A stretch of DNA of 9,788 bases from Candidatus Gastranaerophilales bacterium (GTDB taxonomy: Bacteria; Cyanobacteriota; Vampirovibrionia; Gastranaerophilales; Gastranaerophilaceae), in NCBI GenBank assembly GCA_021199975.1, contig JAJQHF010000069.1, forward strand, positions 1 to 9,788, given 5' to 3'. The number at the start of each line of letters is the position of its first letter. Positions within the stretch are counted from its first letter, which is position 1. Under the pieces are notes generated by a model, which saw only the letters and a list, made by a program, of their open reading frames with translations, was not told the DNA's origin and did not search any database. Positions 1-7,303 of this stretch are shown here, one piece after another. A program made the position numbers and the translations under genes.

Positions 1-45
1 ATAACCTTAATTGCCCCTTTTCTCTTTGTTGTAATACCTGATTTA

Positions 46-74
46 ATATTATAGTTAAATTTTAAGATTGTCAA
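46..74 (-). promoter_or_regulatory. Putative sigma70-type promoter firing left, out of the window
   Basis: On the minus strand a perfect -35 hexamer TTGACA (69-74) is followed by TATAAT at 48-53 with a 15-nt spacer, or by the weaker TAATAT at 46-51 with the usual 17-nt spacer. Transcription would start near position 40 and run off the left edge. A purine-rich stretch reading AAAAGGGG on the minus strand (14-21) could be a ribosome binding site for a gene starting at or just beyond the edge. That gene is not visible, so its existence is inference. Confidence 0.5.
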
Positions 75-136
75 TATTTATGTATGTAAAATTAAATTAT
101 TTTAGAATTTTCCCGATCAAATTTTCTTAGATGTTA

Positions 137-165
137 TTTATAGACAAATAAATTTATGGTAAAAT
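137..165 (+). promoter_or_regulatory. Putative extended -10 promoter of the murF-folC operon
   Basis: A -10 element TAAAAT (160-165) is preceded by TGG, giving the TGn extended -10 signature (157-159). A moderate -35 match TTTATA lies at 137-142 with a 17-nt spacer. The predicted start, near 172, leaves a leader of about 15 nt containing the GGGG ribosome binding site (177-180). No other convincing promoter lies within the run downstream, so it could serve all six genes. The assignment rests on motif matching in AT-rich DNA, where chance matches are common. Confidence 0.5.
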
Positions 166-187
166 ATTTTGGGATTGGGGATATAAT

Positions 188-1507
188 ATGAAGCTTAACT
201 TGAGTGAGATTTTAAAAGCGGTAAATGCCGAAGTAATTAAACAAAATGACAGTAATAAATTATATGCTTTTTCTACGGATACAAGAACCATAAAAGAGGG
301 TGAAATTTATATTCCCATAAAAGGTGAGAATTTCGACGGAGAAAATTTTATCGAAAAAGCTCTTCAAAACGGAGCGGAAGGGTATTTTACATCTGATAAA
401 AATAAGGTTTACGAAAGCGCTCAAGTAATTTTGTATGTTAAAGATACAAAAGAAGCCTATTTACAGCTTGCTAATTTTTATAAAAACAAAATAAACCCGT
501 ACACAATAGCAATAACAGGCAGCAGCGGCAAAACCACGGTTAAAGAAATGATGTATTGCGTATTTAAAGGCGCAGGGGAAACCGTGAAATCAATTTTAAA
601 TCATAATAACGAAATAGGATTATGTCAAACTCTTGCATCAATTGATTTTTCAACAAAATATTTAATTGTTGAAATGGGGATGAGAGGTTTTGGAGAAATT
701 GAACTGCTCTCAAAGTATGCTCAGCCTGATGTTGCGGTTATTGTAAATACGGGAAGCGCTCATATCGGAAGATTAGGTTCATTACTCAACATTGCAAAAG
801 CAAAGTTTGAAATAACAAAATATTTAAAAAAAGACGGTATTTTAATCTCTCATGATAACAAACTTATCAGACAGATAAACGATAATGTTCACAATACTGT
901 TTATTTCAGCCTTGAAGATGAAAATCTTGCAATAAAAGAAATGACGTCAAATACCAGCAGGTTTGAATATAAAGGCTTTGAATATAAACTTAATACAGGA
1001 GGAGAACATAATATTCAAAATGCTTTAAGTGTTATTGAGGCGGGATTATTTGCAGGATTAAAACCGGAAATTATAAAAAAGGGACTTGAGGAATTTACTC
1101 CGATTGAAAAGAGATGGGATATTCAAGAAGCAGGCGGTTTTAAAATAATTAATGACAGTTACAATTCAAATCCTGAATCCGTAAAAGCGGCATTAAAAAC
1201 ATTTCTTTCTTTTACGCCGTCACCAAAGACCGTGGTACTTGGCGACATGGGAGAATTAGGACTTAATGAAGAGGAATATCACAGCCAAACAGGTAAATTT
1301 CTTGAACAGTTTGATTGTGATTACGTTCTTACAACAGGGGAACTTGCGAAATATATAAAGCCTGATAACCTTAAAACAGTTCATTTTAATAATAAAAAAG
1401 ACTTAGCGGATTTTATAAAAAATAATTTGCCAAAAGGTTCTAATATTCTATTAAAAGCTTCCAGATTTATGAAATTTGAAGAAATTATTGAGGAGTTAAA
1501 TAAATAA
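188..1507 (+). CDS. murF: UDP-N-acetylmuramoyl-tripeptide--D-alanyl-D-alanine ligase (MurF)
   Basis: MurF is the cytoplasmic ATP-dependent ligase that adds D-Ala-D-Ala to the UDP-MurNAc-tripeptide, completing the pentapeptide precursor of peptidoglycan. The 439-residue protein has the family's three-domain order. The N-terminal substrate domain has STDTR (29-33) and the IKGENFDGENF stretch (44-54). The central ATPase domain has the P-loop GSSGKTT (111-117), NHNNEIG (138-144), EMG (162-164) and NTGSAHIGRLGS (187-198). The C-terminal domain carries GEHNIQN (272-278), NDSYNSNPES (322-331), LGDMGELG (351-358) and a terminal KASR (423-426). The NDSYNSNP and LGDMGELG motifs separate MurF from MurE and MurC. 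The ATG at 188 has GGGG seven bases upstream. It is the first gene of the run; murE, its usual upstream partner, is absent. Its stop shares one base with the mraY start. Length and motifs indicate an intact enzyme. Confidence 0.96.
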   Translation: MKLNLSEILKAVNAEVIKQNDSNKLYAFSTDTRTIKEGEIYIPIKGENFDGENFIEKALQNGAEGYFTSDKNKVYESAQVILYVKDTKEAYLQLANFYKNKINPYTIAITGSSGKTTVKEMMYCVFKGAGETVKSILNHNNEIGLCQTLASIDFSTKYLIVEMGMRGFGEIELLSKYAQPDVAVIVNTGSAHIGRLGSLLNIAKAKFEITKYLKKDGILISHDNKLIRQINDNVHNTVYFSLEDENLAIKEMTSNTSRFEYKGFEYKLNTGGEHNIQNALSVIEAGLFAGLKPEIIKKGLEEFTPIEKRWDIQEAGGFKIINDSYNSNPESVKAALKTFLSFTPSPKTVVLGDMGELGLNEEEYHSQTGKFLEQFDCDYVLTTGELAKYIKPDNLKTVHFNNKKDLADFIKNNLPKGSNILLKASRFMKFEEIIEELNK

Positions 1508-2481
1508 TGGATTTTAACGTATTAATCATAGTTTCAATGCTTGTAGCTTTCGTATTAACATTACTGTTTGGTGTGGTTTATATAGATTTTTTAAAGAAAA
1601 AAATGTACACTCAATATATTCTTGAGGATGCCCCTGAAAATCACGCAAAGAAAGCGGGAACACCTACAACAGGCGGAGTTTTTATTGTTTTGCCTATAAT
1701 AGCAGCATCACTTGCGGCATTAACTATGAATCAAAGCTTAACACCCGCTGCATTAATAGTTTTAATGACTTTTTTATTCTTTATGCTTGCAGGTTTAAGT
1801 GATGATTTAGGTAAAATTATTCACAAACAAAATAAAGCGGGATTAACACCGAGAAATAAGTTATTTCTTCAAATGGTTATTTCTGTACTTCCGGCGCTGT
1901 ATATGACAATTTCAGGACAAACCAGTTTAAATATAGGTCAATACAGTTTGGATTTAAATTATGTCTATCCTTTCTTTATAATTATATATATAACAGGATT
2001 TTCAAATGCAGTAAACCTTACGGACGGTTTAGACGGTTTGGCGGCATCAAATACCACAATAGCAATGATTGCCTGTACTATAATATGTGTAATAACAGGA
2101 CATACGGATTTGGCTATAATTACCGCCGCTGCTGTAGGTGCAACAGTTGCATTTTTATATTTTAACAGATATCCCGCAAAAGTATTCATGGGTGATACAG
2201 GCTCTCTTGCACTTGGCGGGCTTATTGCTTCCATTGCGGTAACAGGTAAATTTGAGTTATGGATTTTATTAATCGGCATTGTTTTTTGTCTTGAAACATT
2301 ATCGGTGATAATTCAGGTTGCAAGTTTTAAACTTACGGGAAAAAGAGTTTTTAAAATGAGTCCTATTCATCATCATTTTGAACTTTGCAATTGGAGCGAG
2401 AATAAAATAGTAACGGTATTTTCTTTAGTAACATTAATTTCGGGCGCAATTGCCGTAATTCTGTTTAAAATTTTATGGTAG
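1507..2481 (+). CDS. mraY: Phospho-N-acetylmuramoyl-pentapeptide transferase (MraY)
   Basis: MraY is an integral membrane enzyme that transfers phospho-MurNAc-pentapeptide from UDP to undecaprenyl phosphate, making lipid I. The 324-residue protein shows about ten hydrophobic segments (roughly 5-26, 57-73, 81-97, 119-137, 152-166, 183-198, 202-219, 233-246, 251-271 and 302-321). Cytoplasmic-loop motifs are HAKKAGTPTTGG (46-57), LSDDLGK with the paired aspartates 99-100, NAVNLTDGLDGLA (167-179), FMGDTGSLALGG (227-238) and PIHHHFEL (286-293). These are the magnesium and substrate sites of the family. Small departures from the common form are TTGG for TMGG and ILEDAP where IRxxGP is usual. The ATG overlaps the murF stop by one base (TAATG), and GAGGAG at 1490-1495 inside murF serves as ribosome binding site, which suggests translational coupling. 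Confidence 0.96.
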   Translation: MDFNVLIIVSMLVAFVLTLLFGVVYIDFLKKKMYTQYILEDAPENHAKKAGTPTTGGVFIVLPIIAASLAALTMNQSLTPAALIVLMTFLFFMLAGLSDDLGKIIHKQNKAGLTPRNKLFLQMVISVLPALYMTISGQTSLNIGQYSLDLNYVYPFFIIIYITGFSNAVNLTDGLDGLAASNTTIAMIACTIICVITGHTDLAIITAAAVGATVAFLYFNRYPAKVFMGDTGSLALGGLIASIAVTGKFELWILLIGIVFCLETLSVIIQVASFKLTGKRVFKMSPIHHHFELCNWSENKIVTVFSLVTLISGAIAVILFKILW

Positions 2482-2493
2482 AGGAAAGTTCTT

Positions 2494-3843
2494 ATGAAAA
2501 GAAAATGGAATGATAAAAAAGTATTAATATTAGGATTATCAAAAAGCGGAGTTTCCGCCGCAAGGTATTTGTCAAAACAGGGGGCGGACTGCTTTATAAC
2601 AGAAGCAAAACCGTTGCAGGATAAAGATATAAACCTTGCAAAAGAACTTGAACAAGAGGGCATAAAATTAGAAACGGGTTCTCACAGTGAAGAATTTATA
2701 AATGATTCATATATCGCAATAACAAGTCCCGGAATTCCGCCCAAAAGTGAGATTTTTAAAAGGCTTAATGAAAAAAATATACCGATAATCGGGGAAGTTG
2801 AGCTTGCATACCTTGAAGCAAATGCGCCTTTTATAGCAATAACGGGGACAAACGGAAAAACAACCACTACAATGCTTGCTTCACATATTTTATCAAGTGA
2901 ATATAATGCGCCCTCCTGCGGAAATATAGGAGTACCGCCAACCTCTTTAATCGAACAAAATCCTGATTATTATGTATGCGAAACAAGTTCTTTTCAGCTT
3001 GCAACGGCGCCTTCTTTTAAACCTCAAATAGCATGTTTTTTAACTTTTACCCCTGACCATTTGGATTGGCACGGCGGTATAGAAAACTATTTTAAAGCTA
3101 AAACAAGTTTGTTTGCAGATTACAAACAGCCTGCATATGCTGTATTTTCGGGTGCGGATGAAAAAATTTACGAGTTTTCAAAACACTATACGGGTGAAAA
3201 ATATATTTACGCTAAAGAACTTAAAAAAAATTGCTGTTATATAAAAAATAATTCAATTTATTTTAAGCGAATCAAAGAAGAAGAAATTATAAAGCTTAAT
3301 GAAATATCACTTGTAGGAGAACATAATTATCAAAATGTAATGTGTGCTGTTATAATTGCAAAGCTGACAGGTATATCAAATGAGCATATAAAAGAACAAA
3401 TTATGTCCTTTAAACCTGTTGAACACAGAATTGAATACGTTGCCGAAATAAACGGTAAATCTTTTTATAATGATTCAAAAGCAACAAATCCCGAAGCTTC
3501 TTTTGTTGCAATAAAAGCGTTTGAAGGAAAAAAACTTACTTTAATAGCAGGCGGACGGGATAAAAAAACCGATTTGACCGAATTTTGCAAAGATTACATT
3601 AATAAATATGTTACAACAGTTATTCTTATCGGTGAGGCTTCTCAGAGATTTAAAGAAAATATGGAGAAAAACGGATTTACAAATATAATATTGTCAAACT
3701 CGCTTGAAGAAGCTGTTGATACTTCGTTAACATTGAGTAATGAAATAGTATTGCTCTCGCCGGCATGTGCAAGCTATGATATGTTTAACAGTTATGAACA
3801 CAGAGGAGAAGTGTTTAAAGAATATGTCAAATCCAAACTATAA
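2494..3843 (+). CDS. murD: UDP-N-acetylmuramoyl-L-alanine--D-glutamate ligase (MurD)
   Basis: MurD adds D-glutamate to UDP-MurNAc-L-Ala in the cytoplasm, using ATP. The 449-residue protein starts with a Rossmann-like UDP-binding segment containing VLILGLSKSGVSAARYL (10-26) and TSPGIP (77-82). The ATPase core has the P-loop GTNGKTTTT (118-126), CETSSFQL (162-169) and TPDHLDWHGG (186-195). A probable carbamylated lysine is K203 in YFKAKTS. The C-terminal domain has GEHNYQN (275-281), EHRIE (310-314), NDSKATNP (326-333) and GGRDKKTD (353-360). The SSFQL and NDSKATNP motifs are MurD hallmarks and argue against MurC or MurE. GAGG at 2481-2484, overlapping the last base of the mraY stop, lies nine bases before the ATG; the gap to mraY is 12 nt. 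The 3' end overlaps the ftsW start. Intact and of normal length. Confidence 0.96.
   Translation: MKRKWNDKKVLILGLSKSGVSAARYLSKQGADCFITEAKPLQDKDINLAKELEQEGIKLETGSHSEEFINDSYIAITSPGIPPKSEIFKRLNEKNIPIIGEVELAYLEANAPFIAITGTNGKTTTTMLASHILSSEYNAPSCGNIGVPPTSLIEQNPDYYVCETSSFQLATAPSFKPQIACFLTFTPDHLDWHGGIENYFKAKTSLFADYKQPAYAVFSGADEKIYEFSKHYTGEKYIYAKELKKNCCYIKNNSIYFKRIKEEEIIKLNEISLVGEHNYQNVMCAVIIAKLTGISNEHIKEQIMSFKPVEHRIEYVAEINGKSFYNDSKATNPEASFVAIKAFEGKKLTLIAGGRDKKTDLTEFCKDYINKYVTTVILIGEASQRFKENMEKNGFTNIILSNSLEEAVDTSLTLSNEIVLLSPACASYDMFNSYEHRGEVFKEYVKSKL
3803..3808 (+). promoter_or_regulatory. Candidate ribosome binding site for ftsW inside murD
   Basis: GAGGAG lies within the last codons of murD, 15 nt before the ATG at 3824. 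The spacing is longer than usual, but no other in-frame start (GTG 3767, ATG 3776, 3794 or 3875) has a better purine-rich element at a normal distance. It therefore favours 3824, with reinitiation after murD termination at 3843 also possible. Confidence 0.45.
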
Positions 3844-4960
3844 TCAAAACCAAAATCCTAAAACAGCAATAATAATGTCATCTTATGACAATACTTTGGT
3901 GTTTATTGTTTTGTTTCTTATTATAGCCGGATTTCTTGCAATATTTTCAGCAGGTGCTCCCAAGTGCATAATACAGGGTACTCATTCAACTTTCTTTGTG
4001 GCAAGGCAGTTTGTATGGTTTATATTGGGTTGTATCGCAATGTTTATTATAAGCAACTTTAATTATAAAGCATTAAATAAATTATCATTGCCTTTTGCGT
4101 GGTTTATAATTGTTCTTTTATTAGGAGTACATTTTTGCGGAACTACCGTAAACGGAGCAACAAGATGGCTTACGCTCGGTCCTATTCAATTTCAGCCGTC
4201 AGAGGCTTCTAAACTTGCTGTTATAATGCTGCTTGCAAGTGCTTTTTCAAAAGATATAAATTTATTTAATACCAAAATGTATAAGTATTATATCCCGATT
4301 TTAATAATGGCGGCTTTAATCTTTAAACAGCCGAATTTAAGCATGGTATTAATTATACTTTCTTCATCATTATTTATGTATTTTGCGGCGGGAGGAAGCA
4401 TAAAATTGATTGTAAGTACAATTGCGGCGGGAATTTTTGGTTTAAGCTTTGTTTTTCAGTCATATCAAAAACAAAGAATAGAAACCTGGCTTCATCCTGA
4501 ATCTGACCCGTATGGTGCAGGATATAATATTATTCAATCTATGCTTGCTTTTGTGGCAGGCGGATTTTTTGGCGAAGGTTACGGAAATTCAAGACAAAAA
4601 TTAGGCTGGCTGCCTGAAGGCCACACTGATTTTATTTATGCCGTGTTTGGTGAAGAATTCGGTTTCTTAGGCTGTGTGCTTTTAATCGGATTATTTCTTG
4701 CTTTTTTACAGCGTGGTCTTTTAATTTCTAATAAATGCGAGGATTTATTTGGCAAGCTTTTAGCGGCAGGTATAACTGTTTCCATCTGCTTGCAGGCTTT
4801 TATTAATATTGCGGTTTCAAGTTCAATGCTCCCCGCAACAGGTGTTCCAATGCCGTTTATAAGCTACGGGGGTACATCTCTGTTTATTACCATGTGCATG
4901 ATTGGTGTTTTATTAAATATTTCAAAAAAGAGAATAAGAAGGTTTCCCAATGTCCAATAA
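3824..4960 (+). CDS. ftsW: Lipid II polymerase / septal SEDS-family glycosyltransferase (FtsW)
   Basis: FtsW is the SEDS-family membrane glycosyltransferase that polymerises lipid II at the division septum with a partner class B PBP. From the ATG at 3824 the protein has 378 residues and about ten membrane segments, starting at roughly residue 25 after a short Asn-rich cytoplasmic tail. Family motifs are NGATRWLTLG (110-119), FQPSEASKLA (123-132), GEGYGNSRQKLGWLPEGHTDF (250-270, with D269 matching the catalytic Asp of the family's HTDF motif) and MLPATGVPMPFISYGGTSL (335-353). The loop normally written QPDLGT reads QPNLSM (169-174). The position between murD and murG favours FtsW over its paralogues RodA and SpoVE. 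The start is not certain. The frame is open back to GTG 3767, and ATG 3875 would remove the tail; 3824 keeps a plausible tail and limits overlap with murD to 20 nt. Confidence 0.92.
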   Translation: MSNPNYNQNQNPKTAIIMSSYDNTLVFIVLFLIIAGFLAIFSAGAPKCIIQGTHSTFFVARQFVWFILGCIAMFIISNFNYKALNKLSLPFAWFIIVLLLGVHFCGTTVNGATRWLTLGPIQFQPSEASKLAVIMLLASAFSKDINLFNTKMYKYYIPILIMAALIFKQPNLSMVLIILSSSLFMYFAAGGSIKLIVSTIAAGIFGLSFVFQSYQKQRIETWLHPESDPYGAGYNIIQSMLAFVAGGFFGEGYGNSRQKLGWLPEGHTDFIYAVFGEEFGFLGCVLLIGLFLAFLQRGLLISNKCEDLFGKLLAAGITVSICLQAFINIAVSSSMLPATGVPMPFISYGGTSLFITMCMIGVLLNISKKRIRRFPNVQ

Positions 4961-6068
4961 GACTTATTTTATATCAGGCGGCGGAACGGGAGGTCATATA
5001 TATCCCGCTTTTACGGTTGTTGAAAAATTACTGAAAGAAGAAGATACAGAGAAAATTTATTTTATAGGTAATCCTGATAATCCTGAATATGAAATTGCAA
5101 AAAATTATCCGCAAATAGAATTTTTACCTGTCAAGGTTTCGGGTATGCCGAGAAAATTCAGTTTCAAAATGCCGAAATGGGCATTTCAATTCTTTTTCGC
5201 TTATTTAAATGCAATTAAATATATAAAAAAATATAAGCCTGATGCAATTTTTACGACAGGCGGCTATGTAAGCGCCCCTGTTGTGACTGCTGCAATAACA
5301 TTAAAAAACCCATATATGATACATGATTGTGACTCTGTCCCCGGACTTGTTTCAAAAATAGCGGCGCCTAAAGCTAAAATTGTTTCAGTTGCCTTCGAAA
5401 ATTCTAAAAATATCTTAAAATCAAATAACATAATATATAATGGTAACCCTGTACGTGAAGCCTTTTTTACGGTTACAAAACAAGAAGCAAGAGAAAAACT
5501 TAAAATTTCAAAAGATAAAAGAGTTATTTTTGCAATGGGCGGTTCTCAGGGCGCAAAAACAATTAATACCGCCATGGTAAATATAATAAAACCTTTAAGT
5601 GAAAATTCGGATAATTTTATTATTCTTCAAACAGGTAAAAATAAATTTGAAGATACTGTTTCTGAACTTGAAAATATTTATCCCGAATTTAAAAGTAAAG
5701 ATAATATTTTAGTTCGTCCTTATTTTGATGAAATGTTTTATCCTTTAAAAGCTTCCGATTTAGTAATAGCAAGAGCAGGCTCTTTGAGTTTGACGGAAAT
5801 AATTCAATGTAATGCAGCATCAATCCTTGTTCCATACCCTTATGCAGCGCAGGACCATCAGAGGAAAAACGCTAAAGAGATGTGTGATAAAGGAGTTTCC
5901 GTTTATCTTGAAGATAAAGAATGCACGGCTGAAAATCTTTTAAATAAAATTTATGAAATAGTAAATGATTCAAATAAACTTTCTTTAATGCGTGAAAATA
6001 CGAAAAAATTGGCTAAAACCAACCCTGCAGAAGAAATAGTTAAACAGTTGAAAAGTACCATAGAATGA
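4950..6068 (+). CDS. murG: UDP-GlcNAc:lipid I N-acetylglucosaminyltransferase (MurG)
   Basis: MurG is a GT28/GT-B glycosyltransferase on the inner face of the membrane that adds GlcNAc to lipid I, making lipid II for FtsW. The 372-residue protein has the glycine-rich loop GGGTGGHIYPA (10-20), FTTGGYVSAPV (101-111), NGNPVR (164-169) and GGSQGAKTIN (197-206). The C-terminal UDP-GlcNAc site includes RAGSLSLTEI (275-284) and PYPYAAQDHQRKNA (295-308). The acceptor-side stretch usually written HEQN or HESN/HESD reads HDCD (125-128). The ATG overlaps the ftsW stop by 11 nt, and AGAAGG (4937-4942) is seven bases upstream. The stop overlaps the folC start as ATGA. Length and motif set indicate an intact enzyme. 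Confidence 0.95.
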   Translation: MSNKTYFISGGGTGGHIYPAFTVVEKLLKEEDTEKIYFIGNPDNPEYEIAKNYPQIEFLPVKVSGMPRKFSFKMPKWAFQFFFAYLNAIKYIKKYKPDAIFTTGGYVSAPVVTAAITLKNPYMIHDCDSVPGLVSKIAAPKAKIVSVAFENSKNILKSNNIIYNGNPVREAFFTVTKQEAREKLKISKDKRVIFAMGGSQGAKTINTAMVNIIKPLSENSDNFIILQTGKNKFEDTVSELENIYPEFKSKDNILVRPYFDEMFYPLKASDLVIARAGSLSLTEIIQCNAASILVPYPYAAQDHQRKNAKEMCDKGVSVYLEDKECTAENLLNKIYEIVNDSNKLSLMRENTKKLAKTNPAEEIVKQLKSTIE

Positions 6069-7303
6069 TTTTAACTTACGATAAAGCAATAGATATTTTA
6101 ACATCACAGGGCAGATTTTATATAAATCTCGGACTTGAAAGAATCTCTGAACTTCTGAATTTACTTGATAATCCGCAAGAAAAAATAAAAATTATCCACA
6201 TTGCGGGTACTAACGGAAAAGGCTCTGTTTGTGCAATTTTATCAAATATATTATATTCGGCAGGCTATAAAACGGGGCTTTATATAAGTCCTCATTTAAT
6301 TGAATACACGGAACGCATAAAAATAAACAATATTGAAATATCTCAAAAGGATTTTACCGAATTAACAGACAATATTTGTACACTTGCTGATAAAAATAAT
6401 ATTCCTCTAACCGAATTTGAAATTTTGACTGCGTGCGCTTTTAAATATTTTGCGGATAATAATGTTGAATATGCAGTTATGGAAACAGGTTTAGGCGGAA
6501 GATTTGATGCTGTAAATGTTTGCAAAAATCCTGTTTTATCTGTAATAACATCAATTTCAAAAGACCATACCGACCGATTAGGAACAACTATAGAGCAAAT
6601 TGCCTTTGAAAAAGCAGGTATTATAAAAAATAATTCCGCAGTAATAGTTTCAACCGAAAATAAAGGGTTTGAAATAATAAGAAAAACGGCAAAAGAAAAA
6701 AATACAAAGCTCTTATCCGTTCATAATAATATAGAAATGAATTATGAAAACGGTATTAATCATATAGTTTATAACAACGAAAAATATGAATTTCCGCTTT
6801 TAGGTTTATATCAAAAGCAAAATCTTGCACTTGTTTTTAAAGCGGTTGAATATTTAAAAATAAATAAGAATGCGGTTAAAAAAGGATTAAAAACCGTTCA
6901 ATGGGCTGCAAGACTTGAATTTTTAAAGGATAAAAACATAATTATAGACGGCGCTCATAATCCTGATGCCGCAATAGAATTAAGAAAGAGTCTTGATTAT
7001 TATTTTCCGAATCAAAAGAGAATTTTTATATATTCAACACTCAATACAAAAGACTATAAAACAATTGCAAATATTTTATTTCAAAATACTGATGAGGTTT
7101 ATTTTTATGAGTTTAACCATAAAAACGCCGTTACTTTTGAGGAATATATCAAAAATGTTTCGTTTTTAAAAAATATACAAAAATTACAAATAGAAAATCT
7201 TGAAAAAATTTTGAACAAAGGCGGATTAAAAATAGTAACCGGCAGTCTTTATATGATTGGCAGTTTATATTCAAAAATTTTTAAGCCGCCTGAAAAAATT
7301 TAA
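6065..7303 (+). CDS. folC: Folylpolyglutamate synthase / dihydrofolate synthase family protein (FolC)
   Basis: FolC is a cytoplasmic ATP-dependent ligase that adds glutamate to folates and, in bifunctional forms, to dihydropteroate. Which activities this one has cannot be read from sequence alone. The 412-residue protein has the P-loop GTNGKGS (48-54), SPHL with a nearby ER (75-84), METGLGGRFDAVN (139-151), ITSISKDHTDRLG (161-173), FEKAGIIK with the likely carbamylated K183, GLYQKQNLA (247-255), WAARLE (280-285) and DGAHNP (295-300). GLGGR and DGAHNP separate FolC from the Mur ligases, which belong to the same superfamily. The start overlaps the murG stop as ATGA with no clear ribosome binding site, so translation is probably coupled. 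Its position after murG is unusual, as murC, murB or ftsQ are commoner there. It ends by overlapping the converging dnaB stop by 4 nt. Confidence 0.92.
   Translation: MILTYDKAIDILTSQGRFYINLGLERISELLNLLDNPQEKIKIIHIAGTNGKGSVCAILSNILYSAGYKTGLYISPHLIEYTERIKINNIEISQKDFTELTDNICTLADKNNIPLTEFEILTACAFKYFADNNVEYAVMETGLGGRFDAVNVCKNPVLSVITSISKDHTDRLGTTIEQIAFEKAGIIKNNSAVIVSTENKGFEIIRKTAKEKNTKLLSVHNNIEMNYENGINHIVYNNEKYEFPLLGLYQKQNLALVFKAVEYLKINKNAVKKGLKTVQWAARLEFLKDKNIIIDGAHNPDAAIELRKSLDYYFPNQKRIFIYSTLNTKDYKTIANILFQNTDEVYFYEFNHKNAVTFEEYIKNVSFLKNIQKLQIENLEKILNKGGLKIVTGSLYMIGSLYSKIFKPPEKI

Noticed and set aside
106..126. Direct repeat AATTTTC (106-112 and 120-126) as a possible operator
   Set aside because: Seven AT-rich bases repeated once is within chance expectation, and the placement gives no clear link to either promoter.
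182..187. Perfect TATAAT directly before the murF ATG
   Set aside because: A start from this box would fall inside murF after its initiation codon, and no -35 match lies 17 nt upstream. It is better read as AT-rich leader after the GGGG ribosome binding site.
1965..2279. Open frame of about 100 codons on the minus strand inside mraY
   Set aside because: It is fully antisense to a strongly conserved mraY, has no ribosome binding site I can see, and its translation resembles no known protein. The same reasoning removes the minus-strand frames inside murD and folC.
7275..7301. Inverted repeat AAATTTTT / AAAAATTT at the convergent junction, as a possible bidirectional terminator
   Set aside because: The 8-bp stem is entirely A/T with an 11-nt loop, so it would be unstable. 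Such repeats are expected by chance at this base composition.
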